Shown here: positions 14,604 to 24,616 of the stretch, one piece after another
Position numbering within the stretch: the stretch's first letter is position 1
Layout of the letters: the number at the start of each line of letters is the position of its first letter
Source: an uncultured Treponema sp.
GTDB lineage: Bacteria; Spirochaetota; Spirochaetia; Treponematales; Treponemataceae
Length of the DNA: 64,000 nt
Reading direction: 5' to 3'
Assembly (NCBI GenBank): GCA_949299755.1
Contig: CASGBA010000002.1
Coordinates: forward strand, 124,001 to 188,000
Position numbers and translations under genes: made by a program
The notes under the pieces: generated by a model
What the model was told of the DNA's origin: nothing
What the model saw: only the letters and a program-made list of their open reading frames with translations
Databases searched by the model: none

Positions 14604-16937
14604 ATGCGCGATATCCACCTTATTATTTCCCGGATGACATTGGAAGAGAAAGCGGGAATGTGTTCCGGAGCGGACTTCTGGCACTTGAAAGATGTGGAGC
14701 GACTGGGAATTCCCCGGGTCATGGTATGCGACGGTCCTCACGGCTTACGGAAGCAGGATGAGAAAAGCGACCACCTGGGTGTGAATGAAAGCATCAAAGC
14801 GGTTTGTTTCCCCACCGCCTGTGCCACCGCCTGCTCCTTCGACAGAAATTTGATGAAAAAAGCCGGGGAAACAATAGGAGAAGAATGTCAAAACGAAAAT
14901 GTGGCGGTAATTCTTGGACCGGCGGTGAACATAAAGAGATCTCCCCTTTGCGGGCGCAACTTCGAATATGTGTCGGAGGATCCCTATTTGGCAGGGGAAA
15001 TGGGGGCGGCTTTGATACAGGGAATCCAGTCCAAAAATGTGGGAACCTCGGTCAAACACTTTGCGGTGAACAACCAGGAATACAGACGCATGACCTGTTC
15101 TTCAGAAACGGATGAAAGAACTCTGAGGGAAATTTATCTTACTCCTTTTGAAATTTCAGTAAAAAAAGGAAGACCGGATACAGTCATGTGCTCATACAAC
15201 AAGGTGAATGGGGTATTCGCCTCCGAAAATAAAAAATTGCTGACTGACATTCTCCGGGATGAATGGGGATTCGAAGGATATGTCATGTCAGACTGGGGAG
15301 CGGTAAACAACAGAGTTGAAGGATTAAAAGCCGGCCTGGATTTAGAGATGCCTTCCAGCGGAGGTATTACGGATAAAGAGATAGTCGAAGCTGTCCGCAG
15401 CGGGAAACTTCCGGAGGATGTGCTGGATAAAACAGTGGAAAGACTTTTGACTAAAATATTCAAATTCATCGACAACAGGCAACCTGGTAATTTTGACAAA
15501 AAGGAACACCATAAACTGGCGGCAAAAATTGAGGAAGAATCCGCCGTTCTTTTAAAAAACGACAAATGTCTGCCACTCTCTTCCGGTAAAGGAAAAATAG
15601 TAGTGATAGGTGTTTTCGCGGAATCACCCCGGTTCCAGGGTGGAGGAAGTTCCCACATAAATCCCTGTGAAACAACCTCCGCCTTGAATGCATTGGAGGA
15701 TTTCAAAAAAACACCTGAAGGAAAAAATCTTGTGTATGCCTACGCTCCAGGATTCACGGCGGACGGAGGAAGCTCTTCCGTTTCACCGGAATCGGAAAAA
15801 CTGGCGGAGGAAGCCTGCCGTCTGGCGGAGGAATCCAGTGCGGCGGTGATTTTTGCGGGGCTTCCTGACTCCTTTGAATGTGAAAGTTATGACAGGAAAC
15901 ATATGCGGCTGCCCGACCAGCAGAATGAATTAATAAAACGTATTTCGGTGGTACAAAAAAACACAGTGGTGGTTTTGCACAACGGTTCCCCGGTGGAAAT
16001 GCCTTGGATTAATCAGGTTAAGGCGGTTTTGGAAATGTATCTGGGAGGGCAGGCGGTAGGTACCGCAGCCGTGAATCTTCTTTTCGGTATTGCCAATCCC
16101 TGCGGTAAACTGGCGGAAACATTTCCGTTGAGAATAGAAGACACTCCGGCGTATTTGAACTTTCCGGGAGACGGGGAAAAGGTTCATTATGCCGAAGGGA
16201 TTTTTGTGGGATACCGTTGGTACGACGCAAGAAAGATTCCTGTTTTGTTTCCCTTTGGATACGGGTTAAGCTATACCTCCTTTGAATACAAAAACCTGCG
16301 CCTCTCCTCCGGGAAAACAACAGCCGGGGACTTGGAGAGGGGGCAAACAATATCCGTATCCGTTGACGTGACAAATACCGGTGACAGAGCGGGAAAGGAA
16401 ATTGTGCAGGTGTATGTTTCTGATGAAACCGGAACTGTGCAAAGACCGTGCAGGGAGCTGAAGGGTTTTGCGAAAGTCCACCTTGAAAAAGAAGAAACAA
16501 AAACAGTTACCGTGGAACTTGACTCCAGGGCTTTTGCATACTTTGAGACAAAAATAAAGGATTGGTATATACCTGCCGGAAGATATAAAATCACTGTTTC
16601 AAAATCCTCAACAGATCCGGGGCTCTCTGCTGATATTGAAATCAGTAACAGCAGGAAACTTCCCCTCGAAATAACGGCGAACACCACCTTGGGGGAAATG
16701 CTTGCTTATTTTGACAAATCCACCCTTGCGGATATTTTCAAGGAAATTGCAGGAGGTTCCGGAGGTCTGTTTGAACCGGCAAAAGAAGAGGGAAGCGCCT
16801 CGGAGGCTATAACTTCCGAAATGCAGCATGAAATGATGCTCAACACACCCCTGCGGGCCCTGAGGAGTTTCAATAACGTGTCCACAGAACAGTTAAACAT
16901 CCTTATAGCGAATCTGAAACAGGCGGCGGGGATATAA
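14604..16937 (+). CDS. GH3 beta-glucosidase, cytoplasmic
   Basis: The 777-residue enzyme has the full BglB/Bgl3 layout. The first barrel begins with MTLEEKAGMCSGADFWH and ends after the nucleophile Asp in VMSDWGAV. The second alpha/beta domain covers about residues 310-530, with the acid/base region around the conserved FECESYDRKHM stretch. A fibronectin-III-like domain covers about 580-660. An extra C-terminal tail of about 110 residues follows. There is no signal peptide, so it probably splits imported cellobiose-type or aryl glucosides inside the cell. It is a single-gene unit, convergent with prfC. Confidence 0.92.
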   Translation: MRDIHLIISRMTLEEKAGMCSGADFWHLKDVERLGIPRVMVCDGPHGLRKQDEKSDHLGVNESIKAVCFPTACATACSFDRNLMKKAGETIGEECQNENVAVILGPAVNIKRSPLCGRNFEYVSEDPYLAGEMGAALIQGIQSKNVGTSVKHFAVNNQEYRRMTCSSETDERTLREIYLTPFEISVKKGRPDTVMCSYNKVNGVFASENKKLLTDILRDEWGFEGYVMSDWGAVNNRVEGLKAGLDLEMPSSGGITDKEIVEAVRSGKLPEDVLDKTVERLLTKIFKFIDNRQPGNFDKKEHHKLAAKIEEESAVLLKNDKCLPLSSGKGKIVVIGVFAESPRFQGGGSSHINPCETTSALNALEDFKKTPEGKNLVYAYAPGFTADGGSSSVSPESEKLAEEACRLAEESSAAVIFAGLPDSFECESYDRKHMRLPDQQNELIKRISVVQKNTVVVLHNGSPVEMPWINQVKAVLEMYLGGQAVGTAAVNLLFGIANPCGKLAETFPLRIEDTPAYLNFPGDGEKVHYAEGIFVGYRWYDARKIPVLFPFGYGLSYTSFEYKNLRLSSGKTTAGDLERGQTISVSVDVTNTGDRAGKEIVQVYVSDETGTVQRPCRELKGFAKVHLEKEETKTVTVELDSRAFAYFETKIKDWYIPAGRYKITVSKSSTDPGLSADIEISNSRKLPLEITANTTLGEMLAYFDKSTLADIFKEIAGGSGGLFEPAKEEGSASEAITSEMQHEMMLNTPLRALRSFNNVSTEQLNILIANLKQAAGI

Positions 16938-16949
16938 TTCAAGCTGAAA

Positions 16950-16978
16950 GATTTCCGGGGACAAGGTACCCGGAAATC
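16950..16978. terminator. hairpin between convergent genes
   Basis: GATTTCCGGG (16950-16959) and CCCGGAAATC (16969-16978) form a perfect 10-bp stem with a 9-nt loop between the beta-glucosidase and prfC stops. It overlaps the prfC stop codon by 2 nt. No U-tract follows on either side, so it is a weak or RNA-protecting structure rather than a clear intrinsic terminator. Confidence 0.5.
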
Positions 16979-18581
16979 ACCCCTGCATTTCGGAAGTTTC
17001 GTGGAAATCTATGCCGGGATTTTTTTCTTTCACCCTGTTCATGGCCCATTCCGAATCAGAGGCGAATACATAGTTCCCTTTCACATCCACAAAAATACGC
17101 CGGCTGTTTGCTTCGGCAAAGGCCTTCAGGGTTTCCTTGTTTTTGGAAGAAATCCAGTGGGCCACGGACAAATCCACCGGCTCGTATTTGCAGGAAGCGC
17201 CGTATTCATTTTCCAGCCGGGACTGGAAAACTTCCAGCTGGAGCTGTCCCACAACTCCAAGAACACGCACATTGGGCTGGTGCAGTTTTGAGAAAACCTG
17301 GACAACACCCTCCTCCGCCAGCTGGGAAAGACCCTTGTGGAACTGCTTTTCCTTCAAAGGGTCCCCGTTCACCACAAGACGGAAAATCTGGGGGGCGAAA
17401 CTGGGAATCCCCTTGAAATTGATGCATTCACCTTCAGTCAAGGTATCCCCTATTTTGAACATACCGGTATCGTGCAATCCGATAATGTCCCCGGGCCAGG
17501 CTTCGTCAATTATTTCCCTCTCCTGGGACATAAAGGCGGTAGGATTGGCGGCCCGGACAGCCTTGTCAGCCCGGACGTGGTAGTACATTTTATTCCTCGT
17601 GAATTTGCCGGACACAATCCGCAGAAAGGCAATTCTGTCCCGGTGTTTCGGATTCATATTAGCGTGAATCTTAAAAACAAAACCGGAAAATTTCTGCTCC
17701 TCGGGCATAACAAGCCTCTCATCGGCTTCCTTCGGCAAAGGCGGCGGGGCAAAATTCACAAGCTCATCCAACAATTCAGCCACACCGAAGTTATTCAAAG
17801 CGGAACCGAAAAATACAGGGGTGACCTTTCCTTCAAGGTAGTCTTCCTTGGAAAAGGAAGGATAAACCGCGGTTATCATTTCCACATCTTCTTTTAACTT
17901 TTCCGCAAAGGAAGAGCCGACCGCCGCCGCCAGCTTCGGGTCGTCCACTCCGGAAAGAACCTGTATGTCATCGGGGAGACGGTTCTGCCCGGGCTTGAAG
18001 AGGAAGAGCTTTTTCTCCAGCAGGTTGTAAACGCCCTTGAATGCCCTTCCCTGCCCCACCGGCCAGGTTACAGGACACAACTGGACTGCCAGCTCTTTCT
18101 CGATTTCATCCAGAAGCTCAAGGGGTTCCTTCCCTTCCCTGTCGAATTTATTCACGAAGGTCATGATGGGAGTGTTCCGCATACGGCACACCGCGCAAAG
18201 GCGCTTTGTCCTTTCCTCCACACCCTTAACCGAGTCAATCACCATCAACGCGGAGTCAACAGCGGAAAGGCCGCGGTAAGTGTCCTCGGAAAAATCCCCG
18301 TGACCGGGAGTGTCCAAAAGGTTGATTTTCCGGCCTTTGTATTCAAAGCCCATGACAGAAGTGCTTATGGAAATACCGCGCTCCTGCTCCATTTTCATAA
18401 AATCCGAAACGGCAGCCCGGCTGTTTTTACCGCTTTTGACCGCACCGGCTATGTGAATCGCCCCTCCGAAAAGGAGGAGCTTTTCCGTTATGGTTGTTTT
18501 TCCGGCGTCAGGATGGGAAATAATGGCAAATGTCAGCCGGCGCCGTATTTCGCTGTTAATTTCGTATGAGTTTCCTTCCAT
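16977..18581 (-). CDS. prfC: peptide chain release factor 3
   Basis: This translational GTPase removes RF1/RF2 from the ribosome after termination. The 534-residue product has G1 HPDAGKTT, G2/switch I around RGISISTSV, G3 DTPGHGDF and G4 NKFD. The RF3-specific domains II and III follow, including FKIHANMNPKHRDRIAF and GVVGQLQLEVFQ. The length is normal. It is transcribed alone, convergent with the upstream glycosidase and divergent from hisG. Confidence 0.96.
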   Translation of the reverse strand: MEGNSYEINSEIRRRLTFAIISHPDAGKTTITEKLLLFGGAIHIAGAVKSGKNSRAAVSDFMKMEQERGISISTSVMGFEYKGRKINLLDTPGHGDFSEDTYRGLSAVDSALMVIDSVKGVEERTKRLCAVCRMRNTPIMTFVNKFDREGKEPLELLDEIEKELAVQLCPVTWPVGQGRAFKGVYNLLEKKLFLFKPGQNRLPDDIQVLSGVDDPKLAAAVGSSFAEKLKEDVEMITAVYPSFSKEDYLEGKVTPVFFGSALNNFGVAELLDELVNFAPPPLPKEADERLVMPEEQKFSGFVFKIHANMNPKHRDRIAFLRIVSGKFTRNKMYYHVRADKAVRAANPTAFMSQEREIIDEAWPGDIIGLHDTGMFKIGDTLTEGECINFKGIPSFAPQIFRLVVNGDPLKEKQFHKGLSQLAEEGVVQVFSKLHQPNVRVLGVVGQLQLEVFQSRLENEYGASCKYEPVDLSVAHWISSKNKETLKAFAEANSRRIFVDVKGNYVFASDSEWAMNRVKEKNPGIDFHETSEMQG

Positions 18582-18699
18582 AGGTGTGAATCCAATACAA
18601 ACATCCTACCGTATGGGAAAAAGATAAACAAGCCGAATGCTCCTTTAATTCCCAGGTAGTATAGAAAAATACAAATATTTAAGGTATAATTGCTCCATC

Positions 18700-19554
18700 A
18701 TGGACAAACTGAAAATATTGCTGCCCAAAGGCAGGATTTACGAAAACGTTGCGAATCTCTTTGCGGAAGCCGGCATAAGCATATCGCTTCCGGAAAGGGC
18801 TTACAGGCCCACAGTGAATCAGGAAGACCTGGAAGCGAAAGTGATGAAACCCCAGAACATCGGGAAGCTGCTGGAGCTGGGTGCCCACGACGCAGGGTTC
18901 ACCGGAGTGGACTGGATACGTGAGACCGGCGCGGATGTGGAAGAAATAATGGACCTTGGTTTTGACAAGGTACGCATCGTGGCGGCTGTCCCGAACACCG
19001 TCAATGATGAAATCCTCAACAGCAAAAGGATTATCGTCGCCACGGAATATGTGAACACCGCGGAAGCCTGGCTGAAAAAGCAAAACCTTAATTACATAAT
19101 TGTCAGAACCTACGGGGCGACGGAGGTTTTCCCTCCGGACGATGCCGACATGATTATCGACAACACGTCTACTGGTCGCACGCTACAGGAAAACGGATTG
19201 CGCATAATTGACACCGTGATGGAAAGCTCCACCAGGCTGTTCGCTTCAAAAGAAGCTATGAAGAACCCGGCCAAAAAGAAAAAAATCCTGGAGCTGAAAA
19301 TGCTTTTTGAATCTGTTTTAACCGCCAGGGGACGTGTCATGCTTGAAATGAACGTTGCAAAAAATGATTTTGAGAACCTAGTTAAAGGCATTCCGTCCAT
19401 GAAAAGTCCTACTATCGCGCCCCTATACGGCGACAGTGGTTTTGCGGTCAAGATTGTAGTGAAAAAGGATGAGGTGCCTGTCCTTCTCCCTAAACTGAAA
19501 GAGCTGGGCGCCACGGATATTCTTGAATACACTTTACGCAAAGTTCAAAAGTGA
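18700..19554 (+). CDS. hisG: ATP phosphoribosyltransferase, long form
   Basis: This enzyme joins ATP and PRPP in the first step of histidine synthesis. The 284-residue product is the long form: a periplasmic-binding-like catalytic domain with the PRPP loop DNTSTGRTLQENGL, and a C-terminal regulatory domain (about 210-284, GDSGFAVKIVVKKDE...ATDILEYTL) that gives feedback inhibition by histidine. It therefore needs no HisZ partner. A TATAAT ends 9 bp before the ATG and there is no ribosome binding site, so the mRNA may be leaderless. The stop overlaps the hisB region. Confidence 0.96.
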   Translation: MDKLKILLPKGRIYENVANLFAEAGISISLPERAYRPTVNQEDLEAKVMKPQNIGKLLELGAHDAGFTGVDWIRETGADVEEIMDLGFDKVRIVAAVPNTVNDEILNSKRIIVATEYVNTAEAWLKKQNLNYIIVRTYGATEVFPPDDADMIIDNTSTGRTLQENGLRIIDTVMESSTRLFASKEAMKNPAKKKKILELKMLFESVLTARGRVMLEMNVAKNDFENLVKGIPSMKSPTIAPLYGDSGFAVKIVVKKDEVPVLLPKLKELGATDILEYTLRKVQK

Positions 19555-19565
19555 GGTTCACGGTT

Positions 19566-20186
19566 ATGGAAAGAAAGGCTGAAGTAGAGCGCAGGACAAA
19601 AGAAACCGATATTTCCCTCAGCTTGAATCTGGATGGGACAGGGATATATGAAGTGGACTGCCCCATCGGGTTTTTGAATCATATGCTCAACTCTTTTTGC
19701 CGCCACGGACTTTTCAACCTTTCAGGAAAACTTAAAGGTGATTTGGAAGTAGACCAGCACCACCTCATGGAGGATACAGGAATTGTACTCGGCGGCGCTT
19801 TTACCAAAGCCTTGGGCGAAAAACGGGGAATAAAACGGGCCGGTTTTTTTATTTACCCGATGGATGAAACCCTTGCCGCCGCCTCCGTTGATTTCGGCGG
19901 AAGACCCTTTCTTGTGGCGGAATTGGCGCTTTCCGGCATACCCCTGGTAAGTATATCCCAAGAAACAGGAAAAGAGTCGTCATTCCAAACAGATACCGTA
20001 ACTGATTTCTGGCAGGGTTTTGTGACAGGGGCCGGATGCAACCTGCACCTGGATATTATCCGGGGAAGAAGCGACCATCACAAAATCGAAGCGGTTTTTA
20101 AGGCTGCCGCAAAGGCGTTGAAGGAAGCTGTCTCAATAGAAGAACGGGCTTCCGGGCAAATTCCGAGCACGAAGGGAATCCTGTAA
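19566..20186 (+). CDS. hisB: imidazoleglycerol-phosphate dehydratase
   Basis: This manganese enzyme converts IGP to imidazole acetol phosphate, step 6 of histidine synthesis. It is monofunctional (about 206 residues), without the HisN phosphatase domain of E. coli HisB. Two metal-ligand motifs are present, DQHHLMEDTG and RSDHHKIEAVFKA. The HisB N-terminus RRTKETDISLSLNLDGTG is also seen. I prefer the ATG at 19566, with GAGG 9 nt upstream. A GTG at 19551 overlapping the hisG stop is an alternative that adds 5 residues. Confidence 0.95.
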   Translation: MERKAEVERRTKETDISLSLNLDGTGIYEVDCPIGFLNHMLNSFCRHGLFNLSGKLKGDLEVDQHHLMEDTGIVLGGAFTKALGEKRGIKRAGFFIYPMDETLAAASVDFGGRPFLVAELALSGIPLVSISQETGKESSFQTDTVTDFWQGFVTGAGCNLHLDIIRGRSDHHKIEAVFKAAAKALKEAVSIEERASGQIPSTKGIL

Positions 20187-20225
20187 AGTATTCCAAATTT
20201 ACAATAAAGCAAATAAGGAAAAACA

Positions 20226-21533
20226 ATGGTAATTTCTTCCATCGATTTAAAAGACGGTAAGGTTGTACAGCTTAAACAGGGGAAAGACCTGGTATTGGAA
20301 AGAACCGATGCTGAAAATCTAATAACCGAATTCAATAAATACGGCGAAACCGCGGTCATAGATTTGGACGGAGCCATGGGTTCCACGAAGGACGGAAAAG
20401 CCGGTACAGAGACAAAAAACACCACCCTGCTGAAAAAACTGCTGCGGATGGGGAATGTCCGTACCGGTGGCGGCATACGGGACGTAAAAAAAGCGAAGGA
20501 GCTTATTTCCCTCGGAGCGGAAAAGGTTATCATCAGCTCAGCCGCATTCACGGCGGAGGACAGGGACGGCACAATCCGTTACGGTATAAACGAACCATTC
20601 CTTAAAGCCCTGGCCGAAGCCGTCGGAAAGGAGCGGGTCATTGTTTCCGTTGACGCCAGGAACGGTAAAATCGCGGTGCACGGCTGGAAAACCGATTCCG
20701 GGCTGGATGTTGTTGAAAGCGCCAAGGCGGTGGAACCCTATTGCAGCGAAATATTATTCACCTGCGTCGAACGGGAAGGCGGTATGTCCGGTATAGACAT
20801 GGACATCGTGAAAAAACTCCGGGCGGCGGTAAAATGCCGTCTTGTGGCGGCAGGCGGTGTCGCCAGCGTGGAGGAAATAACCGAATTGGAAAAAGCCGGC
20901 TGCGATGTCCAGCTGGGAATGGCCCTTTATACCGGAAAGGTGAAGCTTGCAGACAGCTTTATTTCATGCCTGGATTGGGAAAAGGAATCCTTAATTCCTA
21001 TGATTGCCCAAAGCGAATCAGGAGAAGTACTGATGTTGGGCTACGCAAACAAAGAGGCCTTGCAAATCACCTTTGAAACAGGAAAACTCACTTTCTGGAG
21101 CCGCAGCAGGAAAAAAATCTGGCAAAAAGGGGAAACCTCCGGAAACTTCCTTGAAGTCATAAAAATGCGTGTTGACTGTGACCGGGACACGGTTCTCGCC
21201 ACAGTACGGCCCCACGGGCCTGTATGCCATACAGGGTCGTGGACTTGTTTTCAAACCACGGCGGACAGGAATTACAACCTGGACTTTCTAAGCGGCATAA
21301 TAAAGGACAGGTTTGCAAACCCAACGCCGGGCTCATACACGGCCACACTTACGGATGAACGTGTAAGGGAAAAAATCATGGAAGAAGCGGAGGAACTCAC
21401 GGAAGCGGAAGGCAAAGAGGAAGTGATATGGGAATGCGCAGACCTCATTTATTTTATGGCGGTTCTGATGAATAAGGAGAATGTGTCCTGGCAGGATGTC
21501 TTGAATGAGCTTGACAGGAGACACAAAAAATAA
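20226..21533 (+). CDS. hisA/hisIE: HisA-HisI-HisE three-domain fusion
   Basis: Residues 1-245 form a HisA-type (beta/alpha)8 barrel: SIDLKDGKVVQL with the first catalytic Asp, VRTGGGIRD, IVSVDARNGKIAVHGW and the FTCVEREGGMSG loop. Residues 250-345 are phosphoribosyl-AMP cyclohydrolase, with the metal sites VDCDRD and CHTGSWTC. Residues 352-435 are phosphoribosyl-ATP pyrophosphatase, with EEAEELTEA and CADLIYF. One chain would therefore carry out steps 2, 3 and 4 of histidine synthesis. HisI-HisE fusions are common. A HisA barrel on the same chain is unusual. AAGGA lies before the ATG. No hisF, hisH or hisC is in the window. Confidence 0.93.
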   Translation: MVISSIDLKDGKVVQLKQGKDLVLERTDAENLITEFNKYGETAVIDLDGAMGSTKDGKAGTETKNTTLLKKLLRMGNVRTGGGIRDVKKAKELISLGAEKVIISSAAFTAEDRDGTIRYGINEPFLKALAEAVGKERVIVSVDARNGKIAVHGWKTDSGLDVVESAKAVEPYCSEILFTCVEREGGMSGIDMDIVKKLRAAVKCRLVAAGGVASVEEITELEKAGCDVQLGMALYTGKVKLADSFISCLDWEKESLIPMIAQSESGEVLMLGYANKEALQITFETGKLTFWSRSRKKIWQKGETSGNFLEVIKMRVDCDRDTVLATVRPHGPVCHTGSWTCFQTTADRNYNLDFLSGIIKDRFANPTPGSYTATLTDERVREKIMEEAEELTEAEGKEEVIWECADLIYFMAVLMNKENVSWQDVLNELDRRHKK

Positions 21534-21557
21534 TTTTCCGGATAATCAGCCAAACCC

Positions 21558-22496
21558 CTAGCCGGCCAAAACTGAATGCAGGTATTTATTTATCCCTTCA
21601 ACCTCCAGCGCAAAATTCCACTGGGGTCTGACCACAAGGAGCCCGCAACCGTACATACCCCCTTCTTCCTTGCCGGCGAATTCAAGCTCGGAAAAGAAGA
21701 ACGGCTCCTCATTTTCGGGGTTTGAGTCCTGTCCCCCGGAATGGCGGGAACAGGATGAAAAATAAGAGGACAATGAGGAATAAAGGGATTCTTTCATTTT
21801 TTCAATCTGATTAATGCGCCGTCCTACCAACGGATACCACAGAATAAAAACACCTGTATTCCATTTCTCTACAGCCCTGGGAAGAATTTCAGAAACCTTC
21901 CTGTAATCCGCGGGAATCTCATAACTGGGGTCCACAAGCACTAAACCACGTTTAGGCTGTTCTTTCCCCGGAGGTAAAAGACCGGTAAGAGCCTCAAAAC
22001 CGTCACGGTGATGTATATGTATTTTTCCGGAAGTTTTCCCGAAACACGGAGAAATTTTGCGCCGGCTCTCATTTTTCATATTTTGGCGCAGCACATCTAT
22101 TTCCGTGGGATGAAGCTCGCATAGGACAAGGCTGTCCCCGGGGCGGGAAAATCTGGCGGCAATTTCAGGGGAACCGGGATAAATCCTTTCAGAATAAAGA
22201 TGGGCGCACAAATTTCTGTATGCTTCCACTGCCGCAGGCACAGGTGCAGGAGAGGCAACCACTGTTCCGTCTGTAAAGGACAGCAAATCCAAAAGGGAAC
22301 CGATGCCTTCCAAAGCTTCCCCGGTTTGAAGGCTCCAGTCTGAATCCAGGTTATACCGTCCTGCCCCGGCATGACTATCAAAATACAGGAAAGGCTTTTC
22401 TTTGGCGCAAAACCTTATCAAAGATGCAATCAAAACAGAATGCTTAAAAACATCAGCCTTATTACCGGCATGAAATCCGTGGCGGTATGCGAACAT
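21558..22496 (-). CDS. rlmJ: 23S rRNA (adenine-2030-N6)-methyltransferase
   Basis: This SAM-dependent enzyme modifies A2030 of 23S rRNA in E. coli. The 312-residue product starts with the family signature MFAYRHGFHAGNKADVFKH. The catalytic DPSYE (LVLVDPSYEIP) is the N6-adenine DPPY variant. I place the start at 22496 because the signature begins there and GGAAG precedes it. The longer open frame adds 11 residues from the end of the previous gene. The ATG lies 1 bp after the stop of the HAD gene, so the two are coupled. Confidence 0.92.
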   Translation of the reverse strand: MFAYRHGFHAGNKADVFKHSVLIASLIRFCAKEKPFLYFDSHAGAGRYNLDSDWSLQTGEALEGIGSLLDLLSFTDGTVVASPAPVPAAVEAYRNLCAHLYSERIYPGSPEIAARFSRPGDSLVLCELHPTEIDVLRQNMKNESRRKISPCFGKTSGKIHIHHRDGFEALTGLLPPGKEQPKRGLVLVDPSYEIPADYRKVSEILPRAVEKWNTGVFILWYPLVGRRINQIEKMKESLYSSLSSYFSSCSRHSGGQDSNPENEEPFFFSELEFAGKEEGGMYGCGLLVVRPQWNFALEVEGINKYLHSVLAG

Positions 22497-22497
22497 T

Positions 22498-23160
22498 TCA
22501 ACTTCCGGGAAAGACACCGGCCAAACCAAGGGACGGCAGTTTATAAACCGAAGTCACCGAGTAAATTCCTTCTTTACGGATAAAATCCGAATGACGTCCG
22601 AATTCATCCACTAAAACCGGAATTCCACCAACAGCCCTGTAACCAAGGACATATTTCGGATTGTCATCAAGGAAGAGGGTTTCCTGGGGAGAAAAACCGG
22701 CGTCAGCAAGGGGATTCAAAAAACCTGAGGCGTGGGGTTTCCCGATTCCCTTATTCCAATTCAAATCATAAACCCCCGAAAAAATATCAAAGACATTCAA
22801 GTGTTTAAGCATTCTTTCAGCATGAATTGAAGGGGCATTCGTCAAAAGCAAAAGGGGAAGATTGAGGGAAAGCAGGAAATCACGCAATAAAGGATCTTTT
22901 TCAACTTCCTCAACCTCATATTCAGGATGAACCGCTTTAAAAAAAGATTCCTCGTCAGTTAACCCGCAGGATTGTTTCAGCCATTCAAAGGTGGTGCCAA
23001 AACGGGTAAGATTTAACCGGCGCAATCCGACAGCTTCCTCTTCATCCACATGGAGGAAGTCGGCGACGAATTTGATTATGCGCCGTGAAAAACCATTTCC
23101 CATGGCGGAGGATTCAGGATAAAGGGTATTATCCAAATCCAGAAGTAATGCACGGATCAT
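22498..23160 (-). CDS. HAD-family hydrolase, pyrimidine 5'-nucleotidase type
   Basis: The 220-residue protein has the HAD motifs DLDNTLYP (nucleophile Asp), LLLTNAP (motif II), the Lys of GKPHASGF (motif III) and FLDDNPKYV (motif IV). The alpha-helical cap with RFGTTFEWL matches the SDT1/YjjG-like pyrimidine nucleotidase group. It probably removes phosphate from UMP, CMP or damaged pyrimidine nucleotides in the cytoplasm. It is divergent from hisD and leads into rlmJ. Confidence 0.85.
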   Translation of the reverse strand: MIRALLLDLDNTLYPESSAMGNGFSRRIIKFVADFLHVDEEEAVGLRRLNLTRFGTTFEWLKQSCGLTDEESFFKAVHPEYEVEEVEKDPLLRDFLLSLNLPLLLLTNAPSIHAERMLKHLNVFDIFSGVYDLNWNKGIGKPHASGFLNPLADAGFSPQETLFLDDNPKYVLGYRAVGGIPVLVDEFGRHSDFIRKEGIYSVTSVYKLPSLGLAGVFPGS

Positions 23161-23226
23161 GCTTACAGCATAGCAAATTTAATACTGTTGTGATATAGTC
23201 CTTACAAATTATTTTAGGAGTGCAGA

Positions 23227-24561
23227 ATGCCGTTGATAAAAATTATAAGCGACAAGGAAATCCCCGATTCATTTTTTTCCCCAAGAAGGGGAGAAGTACC
23301 GGCGGAAACTGTCGGAAAAATAATTTCAGATGTACGTTCCAGGGGAGACAAGGCACTCCATGAATACTCTGAACAATTCGACAAATACAATCCTACGGAA
23401 TTTGAAATTAAAAAGGAAATTGTCGAGGAATGTGAACAAAGACTAAAAAACAAAAATCCTGAATTATATTCAGCCCTCTGTCTTTCCAGAGACTTAGGGA
23501 TAAAATTCGCGTTAAAACAAAAGGAATGTTTTACGGATTTTGAGGAAGAAATTTCACCGGGACTTTTTACAGGACAAAAAAACATTCCTGTGGAAAAAGC
23601 CGGTCTTTATATCCCTGCAGGAAGGTTTCCTCTTTTTTCCAGCGTGATTATGTGCACATCCCCGGCTAAGGCCGCCGGGGTTAAAGAAATAATCATGTGC
23701 ACCCCGCCTAAAAAAAATCCGGAAGAAATTTTCACCGCCGACACAAGCATAATCGCGGCGGCGGGGATATGCGGCGTTGACCGGCTCTTCGCTGTGGGGG
23801 GCGCCCAGGCGGTGGCCGCAATGGCTTACGGCACTGAAACCATACCAAAAGTGAATGTAATAGCCGGTCCAGGCAATAAATTTGTGACAGCAGCCAAGAA
23901 AACCGTTTACGGGGATGTGGGCATCGATATTCCAGCCGGTCCCTCGGAAGTGCTTATAATTTCAGACGGTTCAGGAAAACCTGAATGGGTGGCGGCGGAT
24001 ATGTTGGCCCAGGCGGAACACGATATTGCATCCCAGGCTGTTTTAATAACAACGGACCGGGACTTTGCAGAAAAAACCGCCGCCGCCTTGGAAAAAATAT
24101 TGGAAGATAAACTTCCCGCCGACAGTGCCGCCCGCCAGAGCATACCCGCAAACGGGTTCATCATAATAGCTGACAGCTTAAACAGTGCGGCGGAAATTGC
24201 AGGAAAAAAAGCCCCGGAACACCTGGAACTCGCTTTAAATCCAGGGGAAGAGAGGGACAGACTGGTTTCATCCTTAACGAATTACGGTTCACTTTTTATC
24301 GGACACAAATCGGCGGAAGTATTGGGCGATTACGCCGCAGGCTTGAACCATACATTGCCTACAGCCGGAACAGCCGCCTTTACAGGCGGATTGTCGGTGC
24401 GGCATTTCATTAAAACAGTAACCACTTTAAGGTGCGGGGAAAAAACAAATGAAAATCTTTCAGGATGGAAGGCTTCCCTGGCAGCCGCGGAAACCCTCGC
24501 ACTATCCGAAGGATTGACAGGACACGCTTTGGCGGCAGGAATCAGGAAGACAGGGGAATAA
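23227..24561 (+). CDS. hisD: histidinol dehydrogenase
   Basis: This zinc enzyme oxidises histidinol to histidine in two NAD-dependent steps, the end of the pathway. The 444-residue product has VAGPGNKFV-type ([14 protein letters not shown]), the zinc-ligand segment [12 protein letters not shown], and the histidine motifs APEHLEL and GLNHTLPT. The length is normal. AGGAG lies 6 nt before the ATG. It is separated from hisG-hisB-hisAIE by two genes on the other strand, so it is a separate transcript. Confidence 0.96.
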   Translation: MPLIKIISDKEIPDSFFSPRRGEVPAETVGKIISDVRSRGDKALHEYSEQFDKYNPTEFEIKKEIVEECEQRLKNKNPELYSALCLSRDLGIKFALKQKECFTDFEEEISPGLFTGQKNIPVEKAGLYIPAGRFPLFSSVIMCTSPAKAAGVKEIIMCTPPKKNPEEIFTADTSIIAAAGICGVDRLFAVGGAQAVAAMAYGTETIPKVNVIAGPGNKFVTAAKKTVYGDVGIDIPAGPSEVLIISDGSGKPEWVAADMLAQAEHDIASQAVLITTDRDFAEKTAAALEKILEDKLPADSAARQSIPANGFIIIADSLNSAAEIAGKKAPEHLELALNPGEERDRLVSSLTNYGSLFIGHKSAEVLGDYAAGLNHTLPTAGTAAFTGGLSVRHFIKTVTTLRCGEKTNENLSGWKASLAAAETLALSEGLTGHALAAGIRKTGE

Positions 24562-24570
24562 CACCGTTAT

Positions 24571-24616
24571 TCCGGTTCGGGCGGGGCTGGATTCATGCCT
24601 GAACCCATGAACCGGA
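24571..24616. terminator. imperfect hairpin between hisD and traB-like gene
   Basis: TCCGGTTC (24571-24578) pairs with GAACCGGA (24609-24616). An alternative inner stem GGTTCGGGC/GCCTGAACC overlaps it. It fills the gap between the two convergent genes. It lacks a clear U-tract. Confidence 0.4.
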
